Source: JBDTZF01 sp040005265 (GTDB taxonomy: Bacteria; Verrucomicrobiota; Verrucomicrobiia; Chthoniobacterales; UBA10450). Taken from it: a DNA stretch of 6,583 bases. Position numbers and translations under genes: made by a program. Position 1 is the first letter of the stretch, and each line of letters opens with the position of its first letter. Shown here one piece after another: positions 5,699-6,583 of this stretch. The notes below the pieces were generated by a model. The model made no database searches and was not told where the DNA came from. It was given only the letters and a program-made list of their open reading frames with translations. The DNA is taken from positions 1-6,583 of the forward strand of contig JBDTZF010000133.1 in NCBI GenBank assembly GCA_040005265.1. The letters run 5' to 3'.

Positions 5699-5858
5699 TG
5701 TTAGGGTTGCATTGATTTGACGGACAGTGGGCTAAGGGTCAAAACCCCGAGAGGAAGCCCACATGAAGACACAGTTAACGAAGCCGGCTCGCGACAAGGC
5801 GAGATACACCGAAGAGTACAAACAGGAGGCGCTGGAGTTATGGCGTAACAGCGGCCGT
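5699..5858 (+). mobile_element. Left-end fragment of an IS3-family insertion sequence
   Basis: About 160 bases: a TG-starting left end (estimated at 5699), a non-coding leader and the first 32 codons of an IS3-type orfA. The rest of orfA, the DDE transposase orfB and the right inverted repeat are missing; I see no reverse copy of the left end nearby. The sequence switches to unrelated DNA near 5858. The element is dead by itself. The exact left border is an estimate, since no right end is present to compare. Confidence 0.5.
5727..5762 (+). promoter_or_regulatory. Stem-loop in the IS leader abutting the orfA start
   Basis: GTGGGCT (5727-5733) pairs with AGCCCAC (5756-5762), which touches the orfA ATG at 5763. 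Inside it GGGT (5736-5739) pairs with ACCC (5744-5747). The probable Shine-Dalgarno GAGAGGA lies within the structure. Such a fold could damp translation of orfA on transcripts entering from outside the element; that is inference. Confidence 0.35.
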
Positions 5859-5861
5859 TGA
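5763..5861 (+). pseudogene. Truncated IS3-family orfA (transposase helix-turn-helix subunit)
   Basis: The 32-codon frame contains RYTEEYKQEALELWRNSGR (14-32), the typical start of an IS3 OrfA helix-turn-helix protein. A complete OrfA has roughly 90-120 residues. The expected continuation (SAAEVAAELGI-like) is missing and TGA follows at once. It has a reasonable Shine-Dalgarno (GAGAGGA at 5749-5755), yet the product would be non-functional. The stop is in the same frame as the methyltransferase that follows, placing the break point at about 5858. Confidence 0.65.
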
Positions 5862-5876
5862 TTCGCATTGACGCAA

Positions 5877-5892
5877 AGACGTCTCGACGTCT
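5877..5892. promoter_or_regulatory. 6+4+6 inverted repeat upstream of the methyltransferase, possible operator
   Basis: AGACGT-CTCG-ACGTCT is a perfect dyad ending 11 bases before GTG 5904. Its place fits an operator that lets the methyltransferase or another regulator limit transcription. If the gene instead starts at TTG 5868, the dyad would be coding sequence. Confidence 0.3.
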
Positions 5893-5903
5893 ATTGTCAT
5901 CTC

Positions 5904-6583
5904 GTGAAGTATTCTGATTCGCCGAAACGCAAACCGGGAACGGTGCGCGATGCGATCATCGATGCGCTGGCGTATCGCACGCATGGCGCGACGGTGGCGG
6001 AGATCACGCACGAAGTCAGCCAACGCATCGGGCCAACTCCGGCGTCTTCGATCCGTTCCTATCTTAGGCTGAATACGCCGAAGCTTTTTACAAAAAAAGA
6101 TCGCGGGCACTATCGCGTCCGCGAAGAGGCGCAGGCGACGCTCGCATTAGTTGATCAACGGAACGGAGATGGAGTTTCCCGGATCCGACGGTCGCAGACC
6201 GCCGCTACAGAGCTTGGGCGAGAAGCGTTTCGGTTCGGCAATGCAACTTTGATTCACGGTGATTGCTTCCAGTGGCTCTCGACGGCTCAAACGAACAGTA
6301 TCGAGGCGGTAGTTGCCGATCCGCCTTACGGGCTTGTTGAGTACAGCGAACTAGAACAGGCCAAGCTTCGCAAAGGAAAAGGCGGAGTCTGGCGCATCCC
6401 GCCTTCATTCGATGGCAACAAGAGATCGCCTCTGCCGCGGTTCACAACGCTTTCACGCGACGACATCACTGATCTCGAACGGTTCTTTTTCTCTTGGGCA
6501 CGTTTGCTATTTCCAATCGTGGTTCCTGGCGCACATGTCGTCGTTGCGTCGAATCCGTTGCTTTCGTTTGTCGTTGCAAACGC
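5904..6583 (+). CDS. DNA methyltransferase (N6-adenine or N4-cytosine), 3' partial
   Basis: The frame is open from 5862 to the right window edge; 226 codons are visible from GTG 5904. TTG 5868 is an alternative start in the same frame, and neither has a clear Shine-Dalgarno. Residues 11-72 look like a winged-helix domain (TVRDAIIDAL, SSIRSYLRLN, then RGHYRV). The catalytic domain follows: LIHGDCFQWL (116-125) and motif IV DPPYG at 139-143, the amino-methyltransferase signature that transfers a methyl group from AdoMet to adenine N6 or cytosine N4. GAHVVVASNPLLS begins at 209. The AdoMet-binding FxGxG motif has not appeared, so it should lie beyond the window, as in the beta-type motif order. 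From memory, methyltransferases of this build accompany BglII/BstYI-type endonucleases, which fits the remnant at 4164-4367. The gene starts right after the broken IS fragment. Confidence 0.85.
   Translation, partial: MKYSDSPKRKPGTVRDAIIDALAYRTHGATVAEITHEVSQRIGPTPASSIRSYLRLNTPKLFTKKDRGHYRVREEAQATLALVDQRNGDGVSRIRRSQTAATELGREAFRFGNATLIHGDCFQWLSTAQTNSIEAVVADPPYGLVEYSELEQAKLRKGKGGVWRIPPSFDGNKRSPLPRFTTLSRDDITDLERFFFSWARLLFPIVVPGAHVVVASNPLLSFVVAN

Noticed and set aside
5838..6110. 90-residue minus-strand frame over the methyltransferase start
   Set aside because: It is antisense to the winged-helix region, Arg-rich, and spans the IS break.

Overview
The window is a piece of bacterial accessory DNA, moderately GC-rich by eye, with tightly packed genes on the plus strand followed by a scarred region holding gene remnants, an insertion-sequence fragment and the start of a DNA methyltransferase. 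I cannot name the organism. The membrane-anchored J-proteins and the mosaic of restriction-modification and IS pieces fit a chromosomal genomic or defence island, probably of a Gram-negative bacterium, but that is inference.

Left part (1-4064). Three overlapping or nearly abutting genes form an operon. The first encodes a membrane protein with a C-terminal J-domain and is cut by the left window edge. The second encodes a small von Willebrand factor A (VWA) protein with a complete MIDAS metal site. The third encodes an N-terminal J-domain joined through a proline-rich linker and one membrane helix to a YARHG domain. After 118 bases that hold a plausible sigma70-type promoter come two more small genes. 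One is a 52-residue protein consisting almost only of two CxxCxGxG motifs, the zinc-binding repeat of DnaJ. The other is a 114-residue protein I do not recognise. The parts of a DnaJ co-chaperone (J-domain, zinc finger) are thus spread over separate neighbouring proteins, two of them tied to the membrane. No Hsp70 partner is visible; it could lie upstream.

Middle (4065-4527). There is no intact gene here. On the plus strand lies the N-terminal third of another J-domain. It stops exactly where, on the minus strand, the N-terminal 68 codons of what looks like a BglII/BstYI-type restriction endonuclease begin. This looks like a deletion or recombination junction between two facing genes. Two short inverted repeats lie upstream of the endonuclease remnant.

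Right part (4528-6583). A 52-residue protein matches the cysteine/histidine spacing of a RING-HC finger. It is followed by a 281-residue protein made of a duplicated Clp N-terminal domain with no ATPase. Next come a possible terminator, a left-end fragment of an IS3-family element with a broken orfA, and the 5' part of an adenine- or cytosine-N4 DNA methyltransferase with an N-terminal winged-helix-like domain. The methyltransferase runs off the right edge. It is plausibly the partner of the kind of endonuclease whose remnant lies 1.5 kb to the left.

Taken together the genes point to a protein-quality-control-like module (J-domains, DnaJ zinc finger, Clp N-domain, VWA scaffold, RING-like finger) sitting beside a broken restriction-modification system. 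Its purpose is not known from the sequence.
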